NCBI RefSeq assembly: GCF_000005505.3
Contig: NC_016132.3
Span: 43,476,914 to 43,540,913, forward strand
From: Brachypodium distachyon
Lineage: Eukaryota; Streptophyta; Magnoliopsida; Poales; Poaceae
Reading direction: 5' to 3'
DNA: 64,000 nucleotides
Under the pieces are notes generated by a model that did not search any database, was not told the DNA's origin, and was given only the letters and a program-made list of their open reading frames with translations. A program made the position numbers and the translations under genes. Shown piece after piece: positions 10,180 to 22,153 of the stretch. Position 1 is the stretch's first letter. Every line of letters begins with the position of its first letter.

Positions 10180-12767
10180 ATGCGTTTCGCCGTGCTGCTG
10201 CTGCTCGTCTGCACGGCGGCCCGCGCCGCCGCGGTCGTCACCGACGGTGAGACTTACCAGCAAACTCTGTTATGTACTGTCGGTTTAATTAGCTAGTATT
10301 CCGTATTTATTATTCGTTGCATGTTCTGTAGGAGTGCTAAGACAGTGTAGATTTAATTTCAGTTATGTATTTGCCGTTTTGCTGTTAATTCTTGCTACCC
10401 AGGGTATGCGCTATTCTGTAGCTTTTTTTTTTTTGCCGAATTACTCTGTATCTAGTTACTGCGCCGTTTTTTCCTTCCTTTTTTTAGCTGTTGTAGTTGT
10501 TGTTCTTGGTGTATTCACCGTCAATGTTAAGGTGCTGTACTTGCATGATTGGGTTGCCGTAACCTGGAGTGCCCGAATTCGGAGTGACCATTAAGTTACT
10601 TTGTCGTCAAGTACGATAAAATCATGAGACAGATGAAGTTACAAATGGGTGTTTCTCCCGAACTGATACTGACACTGCTATATTCAGACAACTGATGAGT
10701 AGGGAGCTACCAATAACAGTGAACAGCGTAGTAATATGCATAGAGCCATAGAGTACGTTATGCCAACGACCCGATCAGGAATTAATTGCTCATAAAATTG
10801 AGCCGGGTAGAGTACGTACGGTGCATCAAGTAGACTGTAGACTACTCGTACTCTTCTAACAGGTCGGTACCACGTACATACGTGTCTGACCGCGCGGTCG
10901 ATTTTACCGACACGCATTAAACATCTTGTGATCGCTGATCTGGTTGGATCTGAGCCCTGCGCCATGAGCGATCTTCGAAAACATGACGAAATGATTTCGG
11001 ATCGCTGTCATGTGCATACTCGATCATGATTTGATTTATTGGAGGGCCATATTATACATAGGGTATAACTGTCGGCCCACCCTCACATGGCATCCGCGCT
11101 GCATGTGTACATGGAGATCAAGATGATTAATTAACGAATCTTCTGATGAGTCCGGTGCTGATGATGGAACAAACATGCATGTTCAGTTGTTCGGTGTTCA
11201 CCGTCCAAACTCCAAAGGATCCTTTTTAAATCCAAACCGCTTTTAAAAAGTTAAGATGGTGTCATGGTGTGCTAGTACTTGTAATCCAAGCCACTGTTTG
11301 ATTCGATTCGGTTCCTTGTTTGCTTGCATATCGATCTGTTGCGTGTGCAGATACGTCAGGCATGCTTTCTTTGCAGCATGTGCATGGTAGATGGGGTAGT
11401 GAATGCGTCTGGAATGGAGCAGACTAGCATGCACCCTGTCAGCTTATACTACCACTAGACGTCTGTCGGGTGGCAGACTGGCAGTAACACTAACTAGTCC
11501 GTAAAACGAAACATGGGACGAGAGACAGACCTACTGTGCAGAGTATACTTAGTTAGTAAAACATCTGAAATAATTCAAATCAATTAGACTCTTGTGTGAG
11601 CTCTCTAATATGATTTCCCACATTCAAAATTAAGTGTTACTAGTAGATCAACGCTTTTGTGTTGCTGCAATTTACTGCTAAGCAACTGAGGTTGAGGGTC
11701 TGTTGTTGTTGGCGCATGCAGGGCTTCTGCCGAATGGCAACTTCGAGGCCGGCCCCCCGAAGACGGACCTGGTGAACGGCACGGTGGTGAAGGGCGGCAA
11801 CGCGATCCCCAACTGGGAGACGTCGGGCTTCGTGGAGTACATCGAGTCCGGGCACAAGCAAGGCGACATGCTGCTTGTGGTGCCGCAGGGCGCGCACGCC
11901 GTGCGCCTGGGCAACGAGGCCTCCATCCGGCAGAAGCTCGCCGTGGCCCGCGGCTCCTACTACGCCATCACCTTCAGCGCGGCGCGCACCTGCGCGCAGG
12001 CGGAGCGGATCAACATCTCCGTGAGCCCGGAGTCCGGCGTGCTCCCGATGCAGACCATCTACGGCAGCAACGGCTGGGACTCGTACGCGTGGGCGTTCAA
12101 GGCCAAGCTGGACGTCGTCCAGCTCGTCCTCCACAACGTGGGGATCGAGGAGGACCCGGCGTGCGGCCCGCTGGTGGACGCCGTGGCCATCAGGACGCTG
12201 TACCCGCCGACGCTCTCCAAGGGGAACATGCTCAAGAACGGCGGCTTCGAGGAAGGGCCTTACTTCCTGCCCAACGCGTCGTGGGGCGTGCTGGTGCCGC
12301 CCAACATCGAGGACGACCACTCGCCGCTCCCGGCGTGGATGATCATGTCGTCCAAGGCCGTCAAGTACGTGGACAGCGCGCACTTCAGGGTGCCCGAGGG
12401 GACACGCGCCGTGGAGCTCGTGGGCGGCAAGGAGAGCGCGCTGGTGCAGGAGGTGCGCACCGTGCCCGGGTGGACCTACCGCCTGACGTTCGCCGTGGGC
12501 GACGCCGCCGACGGGTGCACCGGGTCCATGGTCGCCGAGGCCTACGCGGCGCGCGCCATCGTCAAGGTGCCGTACGATTCCAAGGGCGCCGGGGGTTTCA
12601 AGCGCGCCGTGCTGGACTTCGCGGCCGTTGGGAACCGCACCAGGATCGTGTTCCAGAGCACGTTCTACCACATGAAGGCTGATGGCACCCTCTGCGGGCC
12701 GGTCATCGACGACGCCAAGCTCGTCGGCCTCAAAAAGAAGCCTGCCGCCCGCCGGCTCATGCTGTGA
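10180..12767 (+). CDS. DUF642 cell-wall protein (two exons)
   Basis: Exon 1 is 10180-10246 and exon 2 is 11722-12767, with one 1475-bp GT-AG intron in phase 1. The spliced product is 370 residues. A signal peptide (MRFAVLLLLVCTAARAAA) is split from the rest by the intron. The mature protein has two galactose-binding-like modules, one starting LLPNGNFEAGPP and a second starting LKNGGFEEGPYFLPN. These repeat starts and the paired DPACGPLVD and GTLCGPVID motifs are diagnostic of DUF642 (BIIDXI-type) proteins. Family members are extracellular, bind cell-wall polysaccharide and have been linked to pectin methylesterase control and development. Length is normal for the family, with no frameshift. 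The C-terminal KKKPAARRLML is basic. A long antisense open frame over exon 2 is a GC-rich shadow. Confidence 0.94.
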
Positions 12768-12852
12768 TTAACTAGTGAGAGCCTGCACAAGAACCGCCGG
12801 ATCGGAGTGAGTAGTATTTATTGGTAGCCTTTTTCTTGGTTTGGTGTGTCGG

Positions 12853-12876
12853 CTGTGTGTGTGTGTGTATGTGTGA
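12853..12876 (+). repeat. (GT)n microsatellite
   Basis: A TGTGTG run with one TA interruption, in the probable 3' untranslated region of the DUF642 gene. Confidence 0.8.
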
Positions 12877-12969
12877 GCTGGGGGTGTCCGGTTCGTGTGC
12901 GCCCCGTGGTTATACTTGCAGGGGGTGGTTGTTAATTTTGCTTTCTTCATACTATGTCAACAAGATGAG

Positions 12970-14485
12970 GTGATGCTTAATTTGGCTTGGCCCGGGGGTT
13001 AACGTAGGCCAGACCAAAGATAAGGCACACGATCAATCAATGGCAAATGTTACTATCTCTTTTAAGCATTTAGGTTAGGCCCTTTTTCAGATAAACCACA
13101 ACCACTGTCCGCTACAATTCGACATATATTATGGCTCAGTTTTTGTCATCGTGCATTATAACTTGATAATCAGATATGAAAAAATAGAAACATGAATGGA
13201 CCTTTTCTTTTTGGAATCTACCGTATGACAAATATAGCCTGTTTATCCCGTGCATTTGCATTTGCATTTGAAGAGCTGTTTGGTTTCTGTCAATTCTTGC
13301 AACAATTGGCTAGCCAAAACATTGGTTATGAATTATTTGTCTCAAGTTGGCCAAAATTTGACAACAGTTGTGAAGGGACTTGGGGTGGGTGGGCAAGATT
13401 CCAAAAGCTACCAATTTTTCGGCAACAAACCAAATGAAGACCAAATTTGTATTGGCTGCCAAAATTTTGAGAGAACAAGTTTGGGCCCCTTAATATGTGA
13501 TTCACTAGAGTAGTCATCAGTGGGAACATAAAAAAGGCAGAAGTTTATCTTTACCCCTATGAAAGGGCGAAGAAACCACTCGTGCAACTGATCTGCCACG
13601 TCGACGCATATCATTTTCGCGTTTCTCCACGCGTTTTCTCGGCCGGTGGTTCCTGTATTGGGTGGGCCTCCATCGGTTACCTTTTTTTCCCAGCCTGGTT
13701 GGCGTTCTGTTGTTCCTGGGCCTTCGAGTGTTCTCTAGAATGTTGCCTCTGTGTACGTGACGATTTCTCTGGGCCTTGGGTTCGCTGCCTCCCGTGAGTC
13801 TTTCCTCGGTGGCGTCGTTGGCGGCGGCGACAGGAGGAGGGCTCTCCACGCGTTTTGATCCCAACCGTAATCTCTGTCGTTGGAGTTGGTTGTTGGAGGC
13901 TGCGACTGCGTCTTCTCCTTCCTCTCGCCTCTCCTCCAGCGCCACCAGCCTTACCCCTCTTCTCCTTCCTCTCCCCTATCCTCCAGCGCCGGTACCCTTG
14001 CCCTTCTTCTCATCAGCACCATCCCACCATCTCTTTCTTGCCAATCGAGCGGCGGCGGCACGGACGCACCTTCTCCGGCCAAATCGACGCGGCGGATACT
14101 TCCTTCTACTCCAAGCGTGTGGCTTTGATTTTGGTGCATCTGTTTGTTCCCCTCTTCGATTTCTACTTTTCTAGGATACACGCGACCCCTTGTAAGCCGC
14201 CGCCGCGGACGACGATGACGATGGGAACAGCAGGGGCTTGGACGCCGGCGTGTCGTTGAGGAAGCGGTTCCAGTTGTCCAGATCAAGGGCACCATGAAGA
14301 AGAGCGGTGGTAGAGGAAGTGCAGGTGAAGGAGGCCGCCTCGCTGCCTTCTACTGTCTCTTCTGACCGCTAAGGTGACGCATGTCAGTTTCCCCCGCCTC
14401 CCTCGTCGGCTCTCTTCCTCCCTCCGGCCTCCTCCGATGTCCCATCTCCACTTCTCCTTCTCTCTATTCTTGGGTTTTGATGCAG
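12970..14485. other. intergenic DNA, possible captured-gene leader
   Basis: About 13200-13520 is AT-rich with GTTTGG/CCAAA-rich arms that look MITE-like, but I could not define its ends. About 13780-14460 is GC- and CT-rich with overlapping frames on both strands and no recognisable domain. It sits just upstream of the PP2C fragment and could be its former leader or another captured piece. Confidence 0.35.
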
Positions 14486-14840
14486 AACTACAGATTTTCT
14501 TTGATGATGAATGGGTTGAGTCTGTTGATGTTGATGGGAGTGATATGCTTCTTGAGATGTTCCTTCCACTTAAACAATCTTATTTGAAGGCATTCAAATT
14601 GATGGAGGAGGAGCTCAAGCTGTAGCCTAAAATTGATTGCTTTTGCAGTGGCACTACAGTAGTCACATTGGTCCAACAGGTGATTGATACTTTTAAACAA
14701 GCCTTTCGCGTTTGTAGATAATTACTGAATGAAGCTTTTGAAAAAAGTTGTCGGAATATAATTTAAATTGATGGATGAACTGGACATGGTTTATTCTCCA
14801 GGGATGGAATTTTGTATTTGGAAATCTTGCCTTAATGCAA
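14486..14840 (+). pseudogene. PP2C protein phosphatase fragment, broken
   Basis: The exon 14486-14679 follows a TGATGCAG acceptor and reads QSYLKAFKLMEEELKL, a stop (TAG), then PKIDCFCSGTTVVTLVQQ before a GTGATT donor. Plant PP2Cs carry a matching segment (KAF..MD.ELK.HP..DCFCSGTTAVTLVKQG), so the stop replaces a His codon. After a short intron, 14802 onward reads GWNFVFGNL, matching the next exon (GQDLVVGNLGDSR) before homology fades. The catalytic metal-binding Asp motifs upstream and downstream are missing. This is a decayed or transposon-captured gene piece and cannot encode an active phosphatase. Confidence 0.72.
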
Positions 14841-17800
14841 ATAGATATGTTTTAGACCATCCATTTCACGTCATTACCTGCCGGCTGCCACTTTAGTCCC
14901 TAAGTAGAAAATAAAATCATATCTTCATTCAGGGTTGGGTACAACCCAACTCCAATGTATCTGTAGTTTAACATGTAACCATTTACCTTACTTTAGATCT
15001 TTTTTGTGGGAATTACACAGATGGGAGAAGAATGAGGCTTTGTTTGATATGTATCTTGAAAATAGTCGTACAAGGACTACTCAATGTAGAGAACAATGAA
15101 ATGAATCATGATGGCTGAAACCGGGAATATATCAATTTGATACCTAACTTCATTTGGCCTACAGTGTCTTCCTTCAAGAACAAAAGAAGATTGCATGGGA
15201 TGTTTTGGATCATCGGGGCTTCATCAATTTCTATTTTTTTTAATGCATGTGCTGTATATTTACTTCATTTTTGTTACAGCTATAGAAGACATAGACTTTT
15301 AATATTTTGCTAAATATATTAGGTACACAAGTTGTCTATCATCGGAAGAAGCTGATGCATCTGGTACATTTGCTTGGTGGACCTTCAGTAGTAGTCACGG
15401 CACATAAATATATCATGAAAGTTGCTCCCTATGAATTAATGTTGATTGGTTTTTACTTTCAGACTTTCAGTGCACCTTTACATCGATGGTGTGAGTGAAT
15501 GGGACTTTTGCAACAGTCGGAACAGAGGTGGCCAGACTCTGTGGTCATCATAGCTACACCCCTCCATTTCCCATCTTCTCCCTCCAGTCAGTGGTGAATG
15601 CAAAGTTGTTGTTTAGCAGGAGGAAGAGGCATAGCGGGTCAACAGTGCCGACAACATCCCCAAGCTGCAGCCATTACGTGGAGGTGCTCCGGTGAATTTG
15701 GATAGGCTATGAGGTGTCCATCAGGCACCTCAAACGTCACTGCCTTCTCAACTGTTATTGGGTAAATTTAAAAACTCAGACCTGTATAAATGTTTTTCCA
15801 CTTATGTTTGTGCAAGCAAAAAAATCAAGATACTTTTGATAAAATTGGAAAGAATCGCTAATGTGATATGTTCCTACTATTTGGTTTGACAAAATACCCT
15901 TAAGGTTATCTCCAAGAGACTATATTGTCATTTCTGGTTCAACAGAGTTCAGTTAGCATTCAGACTATTGCTTCTTCTTCTTTTTCTTACTGATAAAGAC
16001 TATAACGAACCATGCGTCGGAAAGGGAAACAAATGTCCATTTTTTATTTACTTCGGCTCTGCGATCTTAGTTATTTTCTATCTCCTTATGTTTTGTGTGA
16101 TTATGGTTGGTTGTTGTGAAGCTCAAGTCCTCCTTACTGTCTCTACCTTTTAATTGCATTGAGAAGTACATGATTTTCCAATTTTAAGTGTTCACTTTTG
16201 CTCTTATTAGTACCTATGCTGTTGTGTACATTCTTCCATGCATCATATCTCTACTTAGTTCTAATTTGGAGCTGACATCGAGACATCATAGTTGGTGTCT
16301 CTTTTCTGAAGCTTCTACTTTCATAATAGTCATGTTGTGCTGTATTTTACCCTTCACGTCAAGTCCGTCGGTCGTGAGCTCTGCTGTATCCACTATTGCG
16401 GCTGAGTTTGGAGGTGCTCATGTTATGTCTAAGGTTGGGATGCTGATATCAAAGTATAATTATCTTCATTGGGAAGAGATATCATCACTCAGTACATAAG
16501 CAAATGTTCAGCTATCAATTGATGTTCCCACTTGGCAATTACATAACAAAGGGGACATTTTCAGATTGTTGCTTGGTGTATGGAAGTTTTTTGGACTCAG
16601 TATAAAGATTTCTATCATATTTCTTTGGTCAATATATCCTTGTGGAAGAAAGAGAGGATTGCCATAGATTTAAACAGTTTTCTACCGGTCATTCCCGTTC
16701 GCTCTTTTGGGATCAATTAAAACATAGATCAAAATGAATATATTAGAGTGGTGAAACAAAATTCAATGGATTATCGCAACATTTCTCTGGCGCAACAAAG
16801 CGCGCTAATCCATCTAGTATACTCTCTCATTGTAATACGTTCAAATTTTGAAGCTCGACTAAGAAAAATCTTAATAAGGGGAGTTAGTAAAAAGGAAATT
16901 TGTAACATTTATTTATGCACACGGTCTTTGACATTTTTTTATAACTAGCATGCTGCCCCATGCAATTGCGCGGGAAACATTTTATACATTTTTATTTCTG
17001 AACTATCAATTATGAAAACAATCTTTACTTCTCATCCACAAATTACATAAAACACTAAAACCGTGATATATGTTTTTACCATTTGTATGATATTATATTT
17101 AGTATAAGCAAGTAGCACAAATACAAAACTAAATTTAGCCTACCGCAATACACCTAGACATTTGTAAGGATGGCCTGTTTTTTACATGTTTTCAGATAGT
17201 AAATTCACACTTAATATTAAAACACAAGCTGGTCGATCAACGTTTGCATCAGATTGATTGGTCGTTTCATTTTATATTAGCTATGTATCTGAAAATGAAA
17301 TCTAGATCAATAGACAGTTGCTGGCTCTACCTGAGACGACTAACCATACGTGATATGTATCACAATGTACCACGGGCGGAGCTTGCCGGCTGTGAGCGGG
17401 GGCAAATTCTACATGTGACCAGTCGTCTAGTCCAACCTATATTTGCCCAAAAAATTTGGTCTTTAATAACCTAAATCAAAGCTATTTGCTACTAGATGGC
17501 TAAGATTGAGCCTAGTCACTTGCCCGAGCTAGCCCGGCGGTGGCTCCACTCTGCACGTTACACAAAATTGAAGTTTACATGCTAGTCGCGCAATCGGTCG
17601 TTTGCAGGTATGTTGTGTCTAATGTCGACGCCTCCTCCAACCTAGCAACGGATGGGACGGAAAATCACCTCAATTCAAACATGAGTCAACTTGGCACAAT
17701 ATTTTTCTACGTTGGCGCAACCCCCAAAATTTGAACAGTTGTAGGATAGGATGCTCGGGGAGAAATTAAGGCGCATGAGAAGGCGTATGCGCACCATGGA

Positions 17801-18030
17801 AGCAAAGGAAGTGCGCGGGCACAAAACAGATTTGGCGTTTAATTAGCGAGTACGAAAACAAAGAAAATTATCTCAAGTAAGAAAGACAAATTAAGAAAAG
17901 AGAGCCTGTGAACAGCGATGAAGTCTTAAATATAAAAGCAGCTTACAAGTTAAGCTAATCCTAGTAGCGTATATGGAAAGCAAAAATAAAAAAAGAAGTC
18001 CTCAATAAAAGGGAAAAAAAACGGAGTAAA
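14841..18030. other. intergenic DNA, no gene seen
   Basis: AT-rich sequence with short open frames only. A block near 16948-16972 (GCATGCTGCCCCATGCAATT then GCGCGGG) resembles a common grass transposon-associated motif, but no ends were defined. The last few hundred bases are the promoter and leader region of the Ran gene. Confidence 0.45.
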
Positions 18031-18142
18031 TTTGCGCTGCCATAAACCCCACAAATCTCTCCTCATCTTCTTCCCCATCCCACCTCGCCACTTCCAAATC
18101 AAAACCAATATCATCTCCGACTCGCACGGAAGGAAGCCACCA

Positions 18143-21100
18143 ATGGTGATCGCCGGCTTCCCAGCATCGCCTTTTTTTTTCTTTTTTTTTCAGATCCTCG
18201 TTTCAATATGTTCTACCCCATCGCTCATTGTGTCGTTGTTTGTCCAGGCGCTCCCGGGTCAGCAGACGGTGGACTACCCTAGCTTCAAGCTCGTCCTCAT
18301 CGGCGACGGCGGCACTGGTCAGTATTACGGATCACGACCCCTTGCCCCTCTCTCGTAGAAATCTTAATAGTACAAAACTCCATCTGTTTGTTTGTGGGGG
18401 TTACATCATATTCACGTACCGTATTTAATTAGTGTGCGATCCTGATCGTGTTGTCTATACTAAATCAAAACCTAGGTAGAGAGGAATGTGGTTATTAAGG
18501 TTTGATTGGCCATCTATGAATGCTGGAGGTGAATGAAGATAATATGAAGGTCAAAGAAGATAGAATCACGGGAATAATAAGAAGGGAAAAGTGCCACGAA
18601 TAAAGTAAGAAACAGCAAGCAGAGCACCCTGCTCATACTAGTCTGATCCGAGAACCTATCGTCTTGGTCTGGAGTTTTTATTTTATTTTATTCAATTCTA
18701 GGAGTCTTTAATGTGATGAAATTCTATGTTTTAAGGAAAGAAGAAGGTCTTATGACCCATGACATACATTGTGAAAGTGAATCATCAAGATTTTTTATTC
18801 GGACCCATCCATATTATCATTGCTAGTCCAAAAACAAATAAAATATAATAGATGAGTTACATAATTATCTATGACATGTGGATCGGAGGAAGTCATATAT
18901 CTCAAAGTTCATATGTCTTTGATAAAACTCTCAAGACCCATTCAGTTTCCTAGTTCCCTGTCGGTATGTCGGTATTGAAGGGGATTGGAGAAAAATTAAA
19001 CTACAATCCCAACATTCCTCCTCGATCCCCGTCGGGCTGGGACTAACCGAAGAGGCCCTAAGTTGGTCATGTATAGGTTTCCTTTCACGTGGTCCTGCCT
19101 TCTCTTGGACTAGTTGTGTCTTAAACCAAGCAACGCTTCTATGTTCTAGGCAAGACCACCTTCGTGAAGAGGCATCTTACAGGCGAGTTCGAGAAGAAGT
19201 ATGAGCGTGAGTATAATCGATCTTTTCCATGCACACGATGATATCTGTAATCATCATGCTAATTTGATTGTGGGTGCTGGTGCTGCAGCTACTATCGGTG
19301 TTGAGGTCCATCCCCTGGATTTCTACACCAACTGTGGCAAGATCCGCTTCTACTGCTGGGACACTGCAGGGCAAGAGAAGTTTGGTGGGCTCAGGGATGG
19401 CTACTAGTGAGTATTGATCAGTAGCACGATTCAAATTAACGGTCGATTCTTATTATAAGTTTTGCATGATGGAATCTAAGTATTGCTTCCATGTCAAATC
19501 ATCAATACTCCCTCCATCTCATATTAAGTGACTCAAATTTGCTCAAATATGTATCTATACCCAAAAGGTGTGTAGATACATGTAATATTTCGTCAGTTAA
19601 TATGGGACGGAGGAGTCTTGTTTGATAAAAATCATGAATGTATGGTTATATGTTAATTAAGCACATACTTTCTCCGTCCTAAATTAAATGTCACAGCTTT
19701 GTCTAGACACGCATGTATCTAGATGCGTACATATGTATCTATGTAAAGTTGTGACACTTGATATGGGACAGAGGGAGTATTTGGCATGCTTCTAGTAAGT
19801 TCATATGTTGTTAAACTTCAAACTGATTATTTTTGTGCTTACTAGGAGTAATTGTGTTTTGAGAAATAATTAAGAGTAAACATTAAAACTGCAACAGTGA
19901 TTATAGTTGTTGGTTTGCGGTGCATATTTAAGTCATAGTAATTTGTCTATCCTCTTCAAAACGAAAAGTAATTTATCTGCGTGTGGACACTATTATTTAA
20001 ATCAAATTAAAGCGCATTAACAACAAAACAACATTGGAATTTATTTTGATAGAGGACTAGTAAGAAAAGTATCTCCTTCCAGCTATCAATATACTTCCTC
20101 TGATCCTAAATTCTTATCGTTGTTTTAGTTCAAATTTGTACTAGCACAACATCAACAATTTAGGGTCGGAGGGATTACACGAGTTTTTTTTTTCAGGATT
20201 TAGTTCTGATATTACATGATAATTTTAATTGCACAAACACCAATTAACTGTTTTTGTCTGGATTTGATTATTAAATTTATTTTGGGTTAAGATAACTTAC
20301 AATAACGTTGATTACTATCGACTTGAACAATCAAACATATATTTTCCCAATGTTCTTATAGTTGCGGCTATCCTGATTGCGTACATAGTTGCTACAAGGA
20401 TTTTTTTCGTTCATTTCTTATAATTGCATAATATAACTCTGGAGTTTTATTTATGTATTAGTGACTCATAACTTCTATCTTATTTTACAGCATCCATGGC
20501 CAATGTGCTATCATTATGTTTGATGTTACTTCACGGCTGACTTACAAGAATGTTCCAACTTGGCACCGTGATTTATGCAGGTATCTCTTCCGCAAGACTA
20601 AACAAATGTAACGACTCAAACACCGACGGTTGACACTGATTGCCTTTTTCGATGCAGGGTCTGTGAAAACATCCCAATTGTGCTTTGTGGGAACAAGGTT
20701 GATGTGAAGAACAGGCAGGTTAAAGCAAAGCAGGTTACATTCCACAGGAAGAAGAACCTCCAATACTATGAGGTTTCAGCTAAAAGCAACTACAACTTTG
20801 AGAAACCCTTCTTGTACCTTGCCAGGAAGCTTGCGGGTAATTAATTACCTCAATTATCAACCTTTTTAATCTTCAGCAATCTGTTCCCTGAATCAACTAA
20901 TCCAAACCTTGCCTTTTCGTCTGTTAGTGATGGCAATGTCCATTTTGTTGAAAGCCCTGCACTCGCTCCTCCACTCGTTGCAATTGATCTGGCATTGCAG
21001 CAGCAGTGAGTTTCTGACATGACTATTTCTTAAAGAATTTTCTACCATGGGAGCTATACCACTGGACAGATGTTCTTGCCAATTTCTCAATGCTTGTTTT

Positions 21101-21176
21101 TCCCAGGCACGAAGCTGAGCTTGCAGCTGCTGCTGCCCAACCATTGCCAGACGATGATGATGATCTGATTGAGTAG
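18143..21176 (+). CDS. RAN: Ran small GTPase, with one-base frame break
   Basis: Eight exons with GT-AG introns: 18143-18145 (the ATG alone), 18248-18317, 19150-19206, 19289-19406, 20491-20580, 20658-20836, 20928-21005 and 21107-21176. The product reads [20 protein letters not shown], then the P-loop GDGGTGKTT (residues 20-28), switch [16 protein letters not shown], switch [17 protein letters not shown] and [13 protein letters not shown], all as in Ran. Ran carries proteins and RNA through nuclear pores and guides spindle assembly. Exons 1-6 total 517 nt (172 codons plus 1), while exons 7-8 are in frame only if one more G preceded the junction. With that base the total would be exactly 221 codons plus a stop, the standard Ran length. 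As written, exons 7-8 are read in another frame and the acidic DDDDDLIE tail is lost. It could be a pseudogene, a sequence error or an unusual splice. The gene is convergent with the Agenet-ENT gene. Confidence 0.9.
19508..19615. mobile_element. Stowaway MITE in Ran intron 4
   Basis: Starts CTCCCTCCATCTCATATTAA after TA and ends TTAATATGGGACGGAGGAG. It is one of three Stowaways in this 1084-bp intron. Confidence 0.8.
19668..19777. mobile_element. Stowaway MITE in Ran intron 4
   Basis: Starts CTTTCTCCGTCCTAAATTAA and ends TGATATGGGACAGAGGGAG, flanked by TA on both sides. Confidence 0.8.
20094..20175. mobile_element. Stowaway-like MITE in Ran intron 4
   Basis: Starts CTTCCTCTGATCCTAAATTC and ends TTTAGGGTCGGAGGGAT. 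TA precedes it and follows within a base. The ends are more diverged than in the other copies. Confidence 0.65.
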
Positions 21177-22153
21177 ATTTTGCGGCACGGGAGATTTACA
21201 TCATCGCTCAGTGATTTCGTCTTCACTCTGCTATCCTAAAAGAGCTTATGTACTGACGATAAGTTTCCTGGGTGTATCTGATGTTTCTGAGATCAGTATA
21301 TTTTGGTTCCGTTAAATGGTACACAAAGAATCCCTTATTTGCTGCTCGTTTACTGAAACTGAGGATGGATCTTGTCTTTGCTATGCTATCCTAAACAATC
21401 TCACACAGTCAACTGTGTCTACTGGATCGACTGTATGCTTTGCACTTGCAGTTTGCACGCTGTTGGTGTTTGACATGGGCACGGGGCACCGGAACCTCTA
21501 CGCAGTCCGGCACGCTTTGAAGAGCAGCAACCTTTGGCTAGAATAATATCAATCATTACACTCCCTTACTTTTTTGTGTTCCTAAATTATTGTTTCACAG
21601 CCATGTTATATATGGTCTTAAATTATCTACAGTACTTTTATTTCATACGTTGATCTGAATTTATGTTTTCTTCAATTAAACCTTCAATGTTGTCAGCTTC
21701 AACTGTACAAAACCGTACAAAATGGCTTTCAGATGTAGAGAAGGAATAAGTTTTGAGTGTCAACGATCCTAGAGTTGGAGGCTAAACTCCGATCAATTGA
21801 AAATTTGAAACTACAGTAGCACTTAAAATTACAGCAGAACGCAGCGGGCCATGCAATCACTACCTTGCTTAGCATGTCAAAACAACAACAACAAAGCTAC
21901 CTTGGTTAGCACATCCCAAGAAATTTAATCTATCATCCAAGGGCTGAGGGCAGGAATCGCTGCACGTGCACAAACATGCCTCTCTTGTAAAGGCTTGGAA
22001 ATTTTCTCTCTATACTGCTGAAGTCATGGCATAACAGGTAAAAATGGCTCTTCATACACATCCAGTTGCCAATGCAACAGTACATGTACACAACAGTTTA
22101 CCCAGCCGGAGCCATTCCCTCTCACCTCTAAAATTTGAGAGCAAAAAATACAA

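Noticed and set aside
11640..12671. 343-codon minus-strand open frame
   Set aside because: It mirrors the DUF642 exon 2 and is rich in His/Arg/Gly, as expected from GC-rich coding DNA read backwards.
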